Shown in pieces: positions 16,246 to 28,737 of a stretch of DNA of 64,000 nucleotides. Under the pieces are notes generated by a model. It was not told the DNA's origin. It searched no databases and was given only the letters and a program-made list of their open reading frames with translations. Source of the stretch: Acidimicrobiales bacterium (GTDB lineage Bacteria > Actinomycetota > Acidimicrobiia > Acidimicrobiales > Iamiaceae); NCBI GenBank assembly GCA_030448105.1, contig JAUJNP010000011.1, positions 17,021 to 81,020 on the forward strand, read 5' to 3'. Positions within the stretch are counted from its first letter, which is position 1, and every line of letters begins with the position of its first letter. Position numbers and translations under genes: made by a program.

Positions 16246-16836
16246 GTGCACCCCCTCCCCCCGTCGGTTCACCTGCGGGCCGCCTGGCCGGCGTCCCGCC
16301 AGCTCGTCGTCGACTGCGCCGGGGTCGGTACCTGCCTCGGGGCGATGGCCGCCATCGCTGCCGACCTGGCCACCGGCGGCGGCTACGCCCGGTGGGGAGT
16401 GGCCGGGCTGGCCGCCGGCGCCGTGCTCGGCCTGGCGCTCGGATCGGTGGCCGGCCCGCGGCGCCACCACCTCGTCGTCGACGCCGAGGGGGTGCGCATC
16501 GGCCGCCTGCTCACCACCGTCCACATCCCGTGGCAGGAGGTGGCCGCCTTCGGCCGCCGCGAGGACTGGCACGGGCGCTCCGGTCGGGTGGTGGGGCTGG
16601 CCGTGTGTCGCCGCGGCGCGGTCCTGCCCATCGCCGTGCCGGCGCTCACCTACACGGCGTCGCCGTGGCGCGTGGGGCGCGGCCACCCCCTCGACCGCCT
16701 GGCGCCGCACCGGGAAGCGGTGCTGGAGCCGATCCGATGCTGGGCCGAGGCCAAGGCGGTGCCCGTGGTCTCCGACGATCTGGACCTGTGGTGGGATCAG
16801 GCCTGGAGCGCGGCCCCCCGCTGCCAGCGCAGGTAG
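16246..16836 (+). CDS. Two-helix membrane protein with bacterial PH-like domain
   Basis: A 196-aa protein with two hydrophobic segments near the N terminus ([20 protein letters not shown] and [20 protein letters not shown]). A beta-rich C-terminal domain follows: [33 protein letters not shown], then [19 protein letters not shown]. This is the pattern of bacterial PH-domain membrane proteins in actinobacteria. Function unknown. The GTG at 16246 is the best start; upstream codons overlap the ftsE promoter region. It is inserted between prfB and ftsE on the opposite strand and its 3' end overlaps prfB by 40 bp, so the pair are tightly convergent. Confidence 0.7.
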   Translation: MHPLPPSVHLRAAWPASRQLVVDCAGVGTCLGAMAAIAADLATGGGYARWGVAGLAAGAVLGLALGSVAGPRRHHLVVDAEGVRIGRLLTTVHIPWQEVAAFGRREDWHGRSGRVVGLAVCRRGAVLPIAVPALTYTASPWRVGRGHPLDRLAPHREAVLEPIRCWAEAKAVPVVSDDLDLWWDQAWSAAPRCQRR

Positions 16837-17909
16837 GCCTCCATGAGGCCGTCGAGGTCGCCGTCGAGCACACCCTCCACGTTGCCGGTCTCGTATTCCG
16901 ATCGGAGGTCCTTCACCATCTGGTACGGCTGGAGGACGTAGGAGCGGATCTGGCTACCGAAACCGACCGAGCGCTGCTCGCCCTTGATGGCGTTGAGCTC
17001 GTCGACCCGCTTCTGGCGCTCCAGCTCCGCCAGCTTGGCCCGCAGGATCTGCATGGCCCGGTCCTTGTTCTGGTGCTGGCTGCGCTCGTTCTGGCACGAC
17101 GTGACCACCCCCGTGGGCAGGTGGGTGATGCGCACCGCCGAGTCGGTCACGTTCACGTGCTGGCCTCCCGCCCCCGACGAGCGGTAGGTGTCGATGCGCA
17201 GGTCCTTCTCGTCGATGTCCACCTCGGTGATCACGTCCTCCATGAACGGCGTGACCTCCAAGGCGGCGAAGGCGGTCTGGCGCTTGCCCTGGGCGTTGAA
17301 CGGCGACATCCGCACGAGACGGTGCACGCCGTGCTCCGCCTTGAGCAGCCCGTAGGCGTAGCGGCCCTTGACGATGAAGCTGGCCGAGCTGATGCCGGCC
17401 TCGGCGCCCGGGGAGATGTCGTCGATCTCCACGTCGAACCCCCGACGGTCGGCCCACCGCTGGTACATCCGCAGCAGCATCTCGGCCCAGTCCTGGGCGT
17501 CGGTGCCCCCCTCGCCGGCCTGCACGTCGCAGATGGCGTCGCCCACGTCGTGCTCGCCGGTGAACAGGGACCGCAGCTCGAGCGCCTCGAAGTCGGCGGC
17601 GAGGGCGGCGACGGCGGCGGCGATCTCCCCCTCCACCGAGTCGTCGTCCTCCTCGCGGGCGAGCTGGAAGAGGGTCTCGGCGTCGGAGATCCGCTCGCCG
17701 AGGGCGTCGTACCGGTCGAGGTCGTCGCTGACCGAGCTCAGCTCGGCCGTTACCCGGCGGGCGGCGTCGGGGTCGTCCCACAGGTCGGGGCGCGACGCCT
17801 CGGTCTCGAGCTGGGGCCGGCGGGCCCGGAGCTCGTCCACCTTGAGGTAGCCGGCGGCCTCGGCATGGCGCTGGCGGAGCGCGGCGAGCTCGTCGGCGAA
17901 GTCCTGCAT
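16797..17909 (-). CDS. prfB: Peptide chain release factor 2
   Basis: Recognises UGA and UAA stop codons and triggers peptide release, 370 aa. It carries the SPF stop-recognition tripeptide in RLVRMSPFNAQGKRQT and the catalytic GGQ in SSGAGGQHVNVTDSAVRITH. The N-terminal coiled domain runs through residues 1-100. The whole protein is in a single frame from MQDFADELAALRQRH: there is no in-frame UGA near codon 25 and so no programmed +1 frameshift, as in several other actinobacteria. The order prfB-ftsE-ftsX is kept on this strand, with an opposite-strand gene between prfB and ftsE. Confidence 0.97.
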   Translation of the reverse strand: MQDFADELAALRQRHAEAAGYLKVDELRARRPQLETEASRPDLWDDPDAARRVTAELSSVSDDLDRYDALGERISDAETLFQLAREEDDDSVEGEIAAAVAALAADFEALELRSLFTGEHDVGDAICDVQAGEGGTDAQDWAEMLLRMYQRWADRRGFDVEIDDISPGAEAGISSASFIVKGRYAYGLLKAEHGVHRLVRMSPFNAQGKRQTAFAALEVTPFMEDVITEVDIDEKDLRIDTYRSSGAGGQHVNVTDSAVRITHLPTGVVTSCQNERSQHQNKDRAMQILRAKLAELERQKRVDELNAIKGEQRSVGFGSQIRSYVLQPYQMVKDLRSEYETGNVEGVLDGDLDGLMEAYLRWQRGAALQA

Positions 17910-18000
17910 GGCGGTCGATTCTGCCGCCAAACGCGCTTTGCCGCGTCACGGCCGGTGCGTACGGTCCGGTCCGGCGCGCCGTGCCTCGCGCCGCTTCGTC

Positions 18001-19755
18001 ATGTCTCCTCCAGCTCACCCCCGCCTCCTCGCCGCGTACCTGCGGCCCGAGCGCCACCGCGTCGCCGGCCTGGTGGGGTTGCTCGTCGCGGCGATGCTGC
18101 TGCCGGTGGCGGGGCCGGTGCTGATCGGCCGCTTCGTCGACGACGCCGCCGCCGGGCGACCGGTGTCGGCCCTGGTGCGCCTGGCCCTCGCCTTCCTCGC
18201 CGTGGCCCTCGCCGCCGACGGGCTCCAGCTGCTCGTCACCTGGTTGTCGGTCCGCCTGGCCTGGCGGGTCGGGAATCGCATCCGGGGTGACCTGGCGGCC
18301 CACGCCCTCGACCTCGAGCTGGCCTGGCACGGCGAGCACAGCCCCGGCCTCCTCATCGAGCGCATCGACGGCGACATCGAGGCCGTCACCCGGTTCTCCT
18401 CCACCGCCGTGCTCGACCTGCTCGGCAACGCCGTGCTCCTGGTCGGCGTGTTCGCGGTGTCGTTGTTCATCGACTGGCGGGCGGGGCTGCTGCTCGGCGC
18501 CGCCGTCCTGGTCGCGTCCGCCCTCATGGCCTGGTTGCGCCACGTGGCCGTGCCTGCCCACGACGCCGAGCGTGAGGTGAACGGCCGCCTCTACGGCGAC
18601 CTCGAGGAGCGCCTCGGCGGGCTCGAGGACCTGCGGGCCAACGGCGCCGGGCACTACGCCCTCCACCGCCTCCACGAGCACTCGTCGCGCTGGTGGCACG
18701 CCGCCCGCCACGCGTCGTACCGGGGCGAGGGGGCGTGGGCCGCCGCCGGCAGCGCCTTCTCGGTGGGGTCGGTCCTCACCCTCGGGCTCGGCGTGTTCCT
18801 CCAGCGCAGCGGGCAGGTGTCGCTCGGCTCGGTCCTCGTGCTGTTCCGGTTCTCCCAGCTGATCCGTCAACCGCTCGAGCGCATCGCCGAGCAGCTCTCG
18901 GAGTTCCAGAAGGCGGCGGCCGGCATCCGCCGGGCCGGCCGGCTGCTCGCCACCCGGGCCACGATCGTCGACGGTCCCGGCGCCTCGCTGCCCGACGGGC
19001 CGCTGGCTGTCGACATCGACCACGTGCGCTTCGCCTACGGCGACGGCCGTACCGTGCTTCACGATCTCGACCTGCACCTCGCACCGGGCACGGTGCTCGG
19101 CGTGGTCGGCCGCACGGGCAGCGGCAAGACCACCCTCGGCCGCCTGCTCCTGCGCTTCTGGGACGTCACCGACGGCTGCGTGCGGGTCGGTGGGGTCGAC
19201 GTGCGCCGCACCACCGCCGCCGAGCTGCGCCGCCGGGTGGGCGTGGTCACCCAGGAGGTGGAGCTGCTGCGGGCATCGGTGCGCGACAACCTCACCGTGC
19301 TGGGCGCCGTCCCCGCCGACGACGACCGGCTCATCGAGGCGCTCGGCGAGGTCGGCCTCGGGCCCTGGCTGGCGGGGCTGCCCCATGGGCTCGACACCGT
19401 GCTCGAGGGGACCAACACCCTCTCGGCCGGCGAGGCCCAGCTGCTGGCCTTCGCCCGAGTGTTCCTCGCGGGCCCAGGGCTGGTGGTGCTGGACGAGGCC
19501 TCGAGCCGGCTCGACCCGGCCACCGAGGCGCGCATCACCGCCGCCACCGACCGGCTCCTCTCCGGGCGCACCGTCGTGGTCATCGCCCACCGCCTGGCCA
19601 CCCTGGAGCGGGTCGACGAGATCCTCGTCCTCGACCACGGCCGGGTCCTCGAACACGGCTCCCGCGTGGACCTGGCCGCCGATCCCGCCAGTCGCTACGC
19701 CGCGCTCCTCGCCACCTCCTCCGGCCCGGAGCGGACGCCCGAGGTGGCGCGATGA
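18001..19755 (+). CDS. ABC exporter half-transporter A (consensus Walker B, degenerate signature)
   Basis: Membrane-fused ATPase of the type-IV exporter fold, 584 aa. Six hydrophobic helices occupy residues 1-310 (VAGLVGLLVAAMLLPVAGPV, ALVRLALAFLAVALAADGLQ, VLLVGVFAVSLFIDW and others). The nucleotide-binding domain has Walker A GRTGSGKTT (about 369), Q-loop VVTQEVELL, signature LSAGEAQ (about 474, degenerate against LSGGQ), Walker B LVVLDEASS with the catalytic Glu, and switch His in AHRLATL. It is coupled by ATGA overlap to half-transporter B. The signature defect here and the Walker B defect in B are complementary: the pair should form one active and one degenerate ATP site, as in heterodimeric exporters such as TmrAB. 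Substrate unknown (lipid, drug or peptide). Confidence 0.93.
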   Translation: MSPPAHPRLLAAYLRPERHRVAGLVGLLVAAMLLPVAGPVLIGRFVDDAAAGRPVSALVRLALAFLAVALAADGLQLLVTWLSVRLAWRVGNRIRGDLAAHALDLELAWHGEHSPGLLIERIDGDIEAVTRFSSTAVLDLLGNAVLLVGVFAVSLFIDWRAGLLLGAAVLVASALMAWLRHVAVPAHDAEREVNGRLYGDLEERLGGLEDLRANGAGHYALHRLHEHSSRWWHAARHASYRGEGAWAAAGSAFSVGSVLTLGLGVFLQRSGQVSLGSVLVLFRFSQLIRQPLERIAEQLSEFQKAAAGIRRAGRLLATRATIVDGPGASLPDGPLAVDIDHVRFAYGDGRTVLHDLDLHLAPGTVLGVVGRTGSGKTTLGRLLLRFWDVTDGCVRVGGVDVRRTTAAELRRRVGVVTQEVELLRASVRDNLTVLGAVPADDDRLIEALGEVGLGPWLAGLPHGLDTVLEGTNTLSAGEAQLLAFARVFLAGPGLVVLDEASSRLDPATEARITAATDRLLSGRTVVVIAHRLATLERVDEILVLDHGRVLEHGSRVDLAADPASRYAALLATSSGPERTPEVAR

Positions 19756-21470
19756 GGGCCCGCTCGGTGGCCACCCGCACCGGGTGGCGGCTGTTGCGCA
19801 CCGACCCGGTGGCCTACGCCATCGCCTGGTTCGCATGGGTGCTGTTCTGGTCCATCCCCATCCCGGTGGGCCTGCTGCTCAAGGCCGTGCTCGACCGGAT
19901 ATCCACCGGGAGCTCGTCGGTGTGGACCATCCTCGTCGTGCTCGGCGCCCTGGAGGTGGGGCGGTGGATCGAGGTGCTCTTCGCCGCCGTCCAGTGGCAC
20001 GGTGCGTGGGTCGGCTGGCACACCGTGCCCCGCCTGAACCTGCTTCGGTCCCTGGCCGTGGACCCCGGCCCGGTGGCCGGGCGCCTGCCCGGGTCGCCGG
20101 GCGAGGCGGTCAGCCGCTTCCGGGACGACACCAAGGACCTGGCCCAGGTGCTCGACGTGTGGCTCGACGTCTCGGGGGCGGGGGCAGCCGCCGCTGCCGC
20201 CTTCGTGGTCATGGCCACCATCGACCTGCGGGCCACCCTGGTGGTGGCGGTGCCGGTCGTGGTGGTCCTCTGGATCTGCCATTCCCTCGGTCCTCGCCTC
20301 CGGCGCTGGCGGCGGGCGGCCCGTGAGGCCACCGCCGACGTCACCGGCTTCATCGGCGACACCTTCGGCGCCATCACCGCGATCAAGGCGGCCGGCGCCG
20401 AGGACGCGGTCAAGGGCCGGTTCGACGCCTTGGGCGCTGCTCGGGCCCGCGCTGCCCGGCGAGATGAGGTCGGCACCCAGCTCGTGCAGTCCCTCTCCGG
20501 CGCCACCGGCAACCTGGCCACCGGCCTGGCCCTGCTCCTCGTGGCGCCGGCCATCCGCCGAGGTGACTTCACCGTGGGCGACCTCGGGCTGTTCACCACC
20601 TACATCACCGTGCTGGCCAACCTGCCTCGGTGGGCCGGGCGCCTGGGCGCCTACCAGCGCCAGGCCGAGGTGTCGGTGGAGCGCCTGGCCGAGCTGCTGC
20701 CCGCGCCGGTGCCCTCCGAGGTGGTCGACCCGGTGACCACCAGCCTGCGCCACGGCCCGGGCCCCTTCCCGCCGGTGGCCGTCCCTCGGCCTGCCGGTCG
20801 GAGCGGCGACGCCCGGCTGCGGCACTTCGAGGTCCGCGGCTTGAGCGTGCGCTTCCCGGGCGGCGGCATCCACGACGTCGACCTCACGCTGCGCCGCGGG
20901 TCGTTCACCGTCGTCACCGGTCAGGTGGGATCGGGCAAGTCGACGCTCGTGCGGGGGGTGCTCGGCCTCATCCCCGTCGACCGGGGCACCCGGTGCTGGA
21001 ACGGGGTGGAGGTGACCGAGCCTTCGACGTTCCTCGTGCCGCCTCGGGTGGCCTACCTGCCCCAGGTGCCCCGCCTGTTCAGCGAGAGCCTGGCCGACAC
21101 GATCCTGCTGGGCGTGGACGCCGACGGACTGCACGAGGCGTTGCGGGCCGCCTGCCTGGAGGAGGACGTGGCCGAGATGCCCGACGGGCTGGCCACGGTG
21201 GTGGGCCCGAAGGGCGTGCGCCTCTCAGGCGGGCAGATCCAGCGGGCCGGCGCCGCCCGCGCCTTTGTCCGGCGCCCCGAGCTGCTGGTGGTCGACGACC
21301 TCTCCAGCGCCCTCGACGTGGACACCGAGGCTCGCCTGTGGGACCGCCTGTTCGCCGCGACCGGCGGGGACACCACCGTGCTCGTGGTCACCCATCGCCC
21401 GGCGGTGGTGGCGAGGGCCGACCAGCTCGTGCGCCTGGATCGGGGCCGCGTGTCGGTGGGGGTCACCTGA
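19752..21470 (+). CDS. ABC exporter half-transporter B (degenerate Walker B, consensus signature)
   Basis: Partner of the preceding gene, 572 aa, start ATG overlapping the previous stop. Transmembrane helices in residues 20-290 (AIAWFAWVLFWSIPIPVGLL, WTILVVLGALEVGRWIEVLF, AAAAAAFVVMATIDL, LVVAVPVVVVLWICHSLG) precede a linker rich in Pro. The nucleotide-binding domain has Walker A GQVGSGKST (about 389), signature LSGGQIQRAG (about 490), Walker B LLVVDDLSS, where the catalytic Glu is replaced by Asp (about 515), and switch His in VTHRP. Its own Walker B is thus weakened while its signature is perfect, complementing half-transporter A. The stop overlaps the convergent LtrA gene by 8 bp. Confidence 0.93.
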   Translation: MRARSVATRTGWRLLRTDPVAYAIAWFAWVLFWSIPIPVGLLLKAVLDRISTGSSSVWTILVVLGALEVGRWIEVLFAAVQWHGAWVGWHTVPRLNLLRSLAVDPGPVAGRLPGSPGEAVSRFRDDTKDLAQVLDVWLDVSGAGAAAAAAFVVMATIDLRATLVVAVPVVVVLWICHSLGPRLRRWRRAAREATADVTGFIGDTFGAITAIKAAGAEDAVKGRFDALGAARARAARRDEVGTQLVQSLSGATGNLATGLALLLVAPAIRRGDFTVGDLGLFTTYITVLANLPRWAGRLGAYQRQAEVSVERLAELLPAPVPSEVVDPVTTSLRHGPGPFPPVAVPRPAGRSGDARLRHFEVRGLSVRFPGGGIHDVDLTLRRGSFTVVTGQVGSGKSTLVRGVLGLIPVDRGTRCWNGVEVTEPSTFLVPPRVAYLPQVPRLFSESLADTILLGVDADGLHEALRAACLEEDVAEMPDGLATVVGPKGVRLSGGQIQRAGAARAFVRRPELLVVDDLSSALDVDTEARLWDRLFAATGGDTTVLVVTHRPAVVARADQLVRLDRGRVSVGVT

Positions 21471-22598
21471 TCGACTCGAAGGCGATCAGCGTCACCCAGA
21501 TCAGAGCCAGGGCGGCCAGCGCCGCGATCGCGGCCGCGTTCAGCGCCAGAGGGATGACCGCGAGGCACGCCAGCCCGGCGAGGGTGCGGGCCGCCGTGAA
21601 AGTCCCCGTGTTGCGCCGACGGAAGGCGACGTGGGAAAGGGCATAGAGCGCCAACCCGCCGCACAGCGCGACCGCCGGCATGGTCTTCAACGGGTCGCCC
21701 GTGTGCTCGAGCACCTTCTTGACCCCCAGGGCGAACAGCGCGATGCCGGCGATCATCGGCAGGTGCAGCAGGGCGTAGGAGTCCCGGGCGATGCGCAGCT
21801 GCTCGACCCCGACCGCGTCGTGGAAGCGCCGGGCCGCGACCGGTGCGTACACGTCGAAGTAGGCCCACCAGAGCATGCCGATGGTGACGATGGCGATGGT
21901 GCCGGCGGCGACCTCGGGGACGCCGAGCTCGAACTGGCCGGCGCCGATGGCGACGATCAATTCGCCCAGGGCGATGATGATCACCAGGCCGAAGCGCTCG
22001 GCGAAGTGCTCGGCGTGCACGACCCAGCCCTCCACGCCCGCACCGAGGATGACGGCGAAGTCGAGCACGACCGCCGCCAGCCACAGCAGTCGCGCGCCGT
22101 CCCCTCGAACGCCAACCCGGCGACGAGCAGCAGACCGATGCCCGGCGCCAGTGCCCGCACGAGGCTCATGACCTGGCGCAGCAGGTCGGGGTTGCCCCGT
22201 GCGGCGACCGCGAACAGGGCGACGTGGACCAGGCGGACCACGAAGTAGCCGAGGCCCCAGGCCAGCGTGTCCTCGCCGAAGGCCCCGGGCGTGGCCACGG
22301 CGGCCAGTCCCATGGCGGCCATCGCCGCGAACATCACGACGCGGGTGAGCACGAGCTCGGGATCTACGGTGCTGGTGAGCCACGCGTAACCGGACCACGC
22401 CCAGTACAGCGGAACCAGCACGAGCATCCCGTGCAGCAGGCCGGTGAAGGTGGGGTCGCCCGCCATCCCGGCCGTGACCTTGGTCAGCGCGAAGACGAAG
22501 ACCAGGTCGAAGAACAGCTCCAGCGGCGAGACCCGCGCCTCGACGTCGTCGCCCCGCAGGATCCGCCGGCCCCCTGCGGAGGGAGGGTCAGCCGTCAC
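21463..22598 (-). CDS. Low-temperature-requirement protein A (LtrA) family (one frameshift)
   Basis: Polytopic membrane protein of about 378 aa when repaired, with roughly ten helices. The N terminus holds the family hallmark VSPLELFFDLVFVFALTKVT, then LLHGMLVLVPLYWAWSGYAW. The C-terminal half has FAERFGLVIIIALGELIVAI and AYFDVYAPVA, also typical. The frame breaks at about 22097: GAGGGGAC has four Gs, and a fifth would join AFEG to DGARLLWLAAVVLDFAV without a gap. It is therefore likely one intact gene with a missing G. LtrA was named from a cold-growth phenotype in Listeria; the biochemical role is unknown. Confidence 0.85.
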
Positions 22599-22674
22599 GC
22601 CGCCGACGGTAATCCCGCCCCGGTGGTCCGGCGCTGAGGCGCCCGAAGGGACCGGGCGTACGGCGTTGGGCTCG

Positions 22675-24014
22675 TCAGTCTGCGACGGTCACCTCGATGA
22701 CGGCGTCCATCGACTGCTCCATGTTCTCGGCGCCGAGGGCAACGACCTGATCGGCGCCGAGCACGACAGGTTCACCGAAGTCCCTGACCTCCAGCGTCGG
22801 TGGGGTCTGGTCGCGCCACGTGCGCCCCTCGTCGGTGGAGACGAGGACGTGGGCGCCCCAGTCTCCGTCGCCGAGACAGTTCCACGTGGCCACCAACACG
22901 GAGGCGACCCGCACCGGCCCCCAGAGCTGCGAGGTGGACTCGGCGCCCGTGCACCGCACGCCCATCTCGGCCGGATGCCAGCTCGCACCCTCGTCCTCGG
23001 ACCACGCGAAGTGCGGGAGGTAGTGGTCGGGGTTGAACTCGACCCTTGCCACGGCGAGGAGCCGGTCGCCCGACGCCTCTACGACCCTGACACCGGCCGA
23101 GTCCTCCGGATTGGGCTTCAGCCCCTCGTCGTCTGGGATGACCGGTGCCGCGCCCAGCGGCCGCCACGACCCTCCACCGTCCCTGCTGGCCCACGCCCTC
23201 CGGGGCGTTCTGGCCACGAGCAGGCCGTCCACCGAGTCCACCCACAGGACCTCGTCGGGACCGATGCGGAGGTCGACCGCCGACCAAGTGCGGCCGCCGT
23301 CGGTCGAGTGCACGAGGCCTCGATGTACGAACCGCCGGTCCCTCAGCAGAGGGTGTCACGGTCGTCGTGACGGCCACGAGGCCGCCGCCGGCGGCGGCGA
23401 CCGATGCCGGGAACAGTTCCGGGAGCCCGCTCACCGTGAGGCGGGTTCGAGTCCATGTCCGGCCGTCGTCGGTCGATTTCCCAGCGGGTCGGTTCCACGG
23501 TGGGGCCCGTCGCCGACTGGACGAGGACGACGCCGAAGGCCACCAGCCCGTCCTGGTGGGCGACCATCGCTCGGACCTGACCGGAGAGGACGCCATCGGC
23601 CACCCCCTCGGCGGCGGTGAAGGTCCGGCCACCGTTACCGGTCACCCAGATGAAGGGGGGCCCCGCCGGACCGCCGGAGCTCTGCGTGTCGGCGATGACC
23701 AAGGCACGGTCACCGAGGGTGACGAGATCCTGCCACTCCCGGACCTCCCTCGACCGGTCGGGGACCGTCGAGGGGTGCCAGCTGGCGCCTCCGTCGGCGC
23801 TCCACTGGAACGGCGAAGGCTCCCACAGCCAGTTCTGCGCCACGAGCGAGCGGTCGGTGGCGACCAGGACAGCCGCTGCCTCGGCGCCCCGAGGCTCAAT
23901 TACGTCGAGGTTGACGGTTGGCGGTTGGTCGCCAGCGCCCTCGGCCCCGTGCGTGGCTCACCGCAGGCGACGGTGATCGCCACCAGCCACACCGCCATCA
24001 GGGGGAGCGGCCTC
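22675..24014 (-). CDS. Asp-box (BNR) beta-propeller lipoprotein (three frameshifts)
   Basis: Exported sialidase-fold protein. MRPLPLMAVWLVAITVACGEP is a signal peptide ending in a lipobox cysteine, so the product should be a cell-surface lipoprotein. At least six Asp-boxes (S-x-D-x-G-x-x-W) follow: SADGGASWH, STDDGRTWT, STDGGRTWS, SRDGGGSW, SEDEGASWH and STDEGRTWR, spaced as in a six-bladed propeller. The frame changes at about 23920, 23480 and 23335. At the second, GAAAT carries one A too many (or two bases are missing) between TRWE and STDDGRTW. Sialidase catalytic residues (Arg triad, Tyr/Glu pair) cannot be assigned, so enzymatic activity is uncertain; many such proteins are photosystem-assembly-like or carbohydrate-binding propellers. 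Confidence 0.75.
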
Positions 24015-24098
24015 ATCGTCCGACGCTCGGCGCTGGCGACGACCTGAGCGTACGGCTCGGGTCCGCCTGGAAACCGAGCGGGCCCGGGCCGTCCGGGA

Positions 24099-24121
24099 TT
24101 GTCACACCCCCTGCGTACAGT
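24099..24121 (+). promoter_or_regulatory. Putative promoter of the DUF222/HNH gene
   Basis: TTGTCA (24099-24104) and TACAGT (24116-24121) precede the ATG at 24129 by 7 nt. The 11-bp spacing between them is too short for a normal -35/-10 pair, so the reliable part is the TACAGT box of a leaderless transcript. Confidence 0.4.
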
Positions 24122-24128
24122 CGTTTGC

Positions 24129-25457
24129 ATGACAGGTCTGGTCACGGCCGAGCAGGTGGGCGAGCACCGGGCCGCGCTGGGAGACCTGGTCCGGGCCATG
24201 GACCCCGATGAGGTGCTGGCCTCGGAGGCGCCGGCGCTGTGGGCCGCCTTCGACGGGATCGAGCGATTGGCCGCCTCGGCCAAGGTGCTGTTGGCCCGCC
24301 GGGTGGACGACTCGGCGGCGTGGAAGCGGGCGGGGTTCCCCAGCCCGGCCGAGTACCTGGCCCGAAAGTCGGGCACCACCACCGGCCGCGCTCGGGGGGA
24401 TCTGGACACGTCCAAGCGCTTGGGCGGTCAGCCCAGCCTGAGCGAGGCGTGCCGGCGCGGCGAGCTGTCGCCCACCCAGGCCGAGGCGATTTCGGGGGCG
24501 GCGGCGGCGGATCCCACCGCCGAGGGCCGCCTGGTGGACAAGGCCAGGTCCTCCACCGTGGCCGATCTGCGCGAGGAGTGCGCCCGGGTCCGCGCCGCCG
24601 CCGACCCCGACCCCGATGCCACCCACCGTCGCATCCACCGGGCCCGGGGGCTGCGCCGCTTCACCCGGGCCGATGGCACCTGGTGTCTCACTGCCCAGGG
24701 CACCGCTGATGCGGCCGCCCGGTTCAACGCCGCCCTGGATCCCATCCTCGAAGCGATCTTCACCGCCGCCCGCAAAGAGGGCCGCCGCGAACCCCACGAC
24801 GCCTACGCCTTCGACGCCCTCATCGGCCTCGCCGACCGGGCCCGAGGTGTTGTCGACCCCGACTCCGACGCCGACGCCGATGATGCCGACGACGACGTCG
24901 ATGCCGGGCCGACCCCGCCCCGCCGGTCACCGTCGCCGACGCACCTGGCCCTGTTGCGCCTCGATCTCGAAGCCCTGCGGCGGGGCTCGATCGAAGACGA
25001 CGAGCGCTGTGAGATCACCGGTCTCGGGCCCATCCCGGTCAGCGTGGCCCGGGACCTGCTGGGCGACGCCATCTTGAAGCTGGTCATCACCCGGGGGGTC
25101 GACGTCACCCACGTCACCCACCTCGGCCGGGGTCCCACCGCCGCCCAACGCATCGCCCTGCTGTGGAGCTCTCCGCAGTGCTCCAGCCAGGACTGTCACC
25201 GCACCCGCACCCAGGCCGACCACCGCACCCCCTGGGTCGAGGTCCGCCGCACCCGCCTCGACGACCTCGACCCCCTCTGCGCCCACCACCACCAACTCAA
25301 GACCCACCACGGCTGGGCCCTCACCCCCGGCACCGGCCGCCGCCCCTTCGTGGCCCCCGCCGACCCCCGCCACCCCAACCACGCGCCGAGAGCCGGCCCC
25401 GACCCCCCGAGCCCCGACGACGACCACGACAACACCCTCTTCCCAGCCGCCAGCTGA
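24129..25457 (+). CDS. DUF222 / 13E12-type HNH endonuclease-like protein
   Basis: Actinobacterial repeat-family protein of 442 aa. The N-terminal DUF222 domain (residues about 5-230) includes ASAKVLLARRVDDSAAWKRA and AEYLARKSGTTTGRARGDL. An acidic low-complexity linker (Asp/Ala-rich, about 238-258) leads to a C-terminal HNH domain, CSSQDCHRTRTQADHRTPW followed by LDPLCAHHHQLKTHHGW: two cysteine pairs and the DH/HH residues of the ββα-metal site. These genes occur in many copies in mycobacteria and relatives and are often strain-variable. Nuclease activity is expected from the motif; biological role unknown. Lies downstream of the Asp-box gene, divergent. Confidence 0.9.
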   Translation: MTGLVTAEQVGEHRAALGDLVRAMDPDEVLASEAPALWAAFDGIERLAASAKVLLARRVDDSAAWKRAGFPSPAEYLARKSGTTTGRARGDLDTSKRLGGQPSLSEACRRGELSPTQAEAISGAAAADPTAEGRLVDKARSSTVADLREECARVRAAADPDPDATHRRIHRARGLRRFTRADGTWCLTAQGTADAAARFNAALDPILEAIFTAARKEGRREPHDAYAFDALIGLADRARGVVDPDSDADADDADDDVDAGPTPPRRSPSPTHLALLRLDLEALRRGSIEDDERCEITGLGPIPVSVARDLLGDAILKLVITRGVDVTHVTHLGRGPTAAQRIALLWSSPQCSSQDCHRTRTQADHRTPWVEVRRTRLDDLDPLCAHHHQLKTHHGWALTPGTGRRPFVAPADPRHPNHAPRAGPDPPSPDDDHDNTLFPAAS

Positions 25458-25494
25458 CCGCCTCTCGGACCGCGACCAGTGAGAGCCTGGAACG

Positions 25495-25938
25495 GTGCGG
25501 CTGCCGCGCCTCTCACTCCACCACTGGCTCGTCGTGCTCGGCGCCGCCCCTTTGGCCGTCGCCAGCCTCTTCGCGGTCGATCCAGTGCTGCACAAACTGT
25601 GCCTTCGTGACACCCCCCGGGACCGACTCGCGTTGATCGAGTCCCTGCCTGAGGCTCGATGGACACCGCCCGGAGCGGTCGAGCGCAGTCACTACGGGGG
25701 GGTGGACAGCGGCGTCTCCTCCTACGAACGGAGGCTCCGGCTCCGCGGCACCGAGGACGACGCCGCTCGCTTCTTCCGCCGACGCCTGGCGGCCCGGGGT
25801 TGGAGGGTGGCCTACCCGGAGTTCAACGTGTACGAGAAAGAGGTGGACGGAGTCGACGTCGAGTTCCAGTTCGGGACCCATTCAGAGGAGGGGTTCAAGG
25901 CCAGCCTGAGGGTCTTCGACGCCCGTCTGCTGTGTTGA
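25495..25938 (+). CDS. Hypothetical membrane-anchored protein
   Basis: 147 aa with one N-terminal hydrophobic segment (HHWLVVLGAAPLAVASLFAV) and a soluble domain of about 110 residues (RRLRLRGTEDDAARFFRRRL, then WRVAYPEFNVYEKEVDGVDV). The domain looks like a small alpha/beta fold, possibly extracytoplasmic. GTG start. It follows the HNH gene by 37 bp on the same strand. No family recognised. Confidence 0.55.
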   Translation: MRLPRLSLHHWLVVLGAAPLAVASLFAVDPVLHKLCLRDTPRDRLALIESLPEARWTPPGAVERSHYGGVDSGVSSYERRLRLRGTEDDAARFFRRRLAARGWRVAYPEFNVYEKEVDGVDVEFQFGTHSEEGFKASLRVFDARLLC

Positions 25939-25966
25939 CCACCGCGGCCGCGGCCTTGCAGCGCTG

Positions 25967-28687
<2,721 letters not shown>

Positions 28688-28737
28688 GGCCGACCGAGTG
28701 TACCGGCGAGCTTTGACGGGGGTGGAGCCCCGCTGGG

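Noticed and set aside
17820-17909. Programmed +1 frameshift expected in prfB
   Set aside because: The start of prfB is continuous in one frame with no early in-frame TGA, so autoregulatory frameshifting is not used here.
16954-19836. A 960-codon minus-strand frame
   Set aside because: Shadow of prfB and the ABC gene in GC-rich DNA. No start or conserved domain fits.
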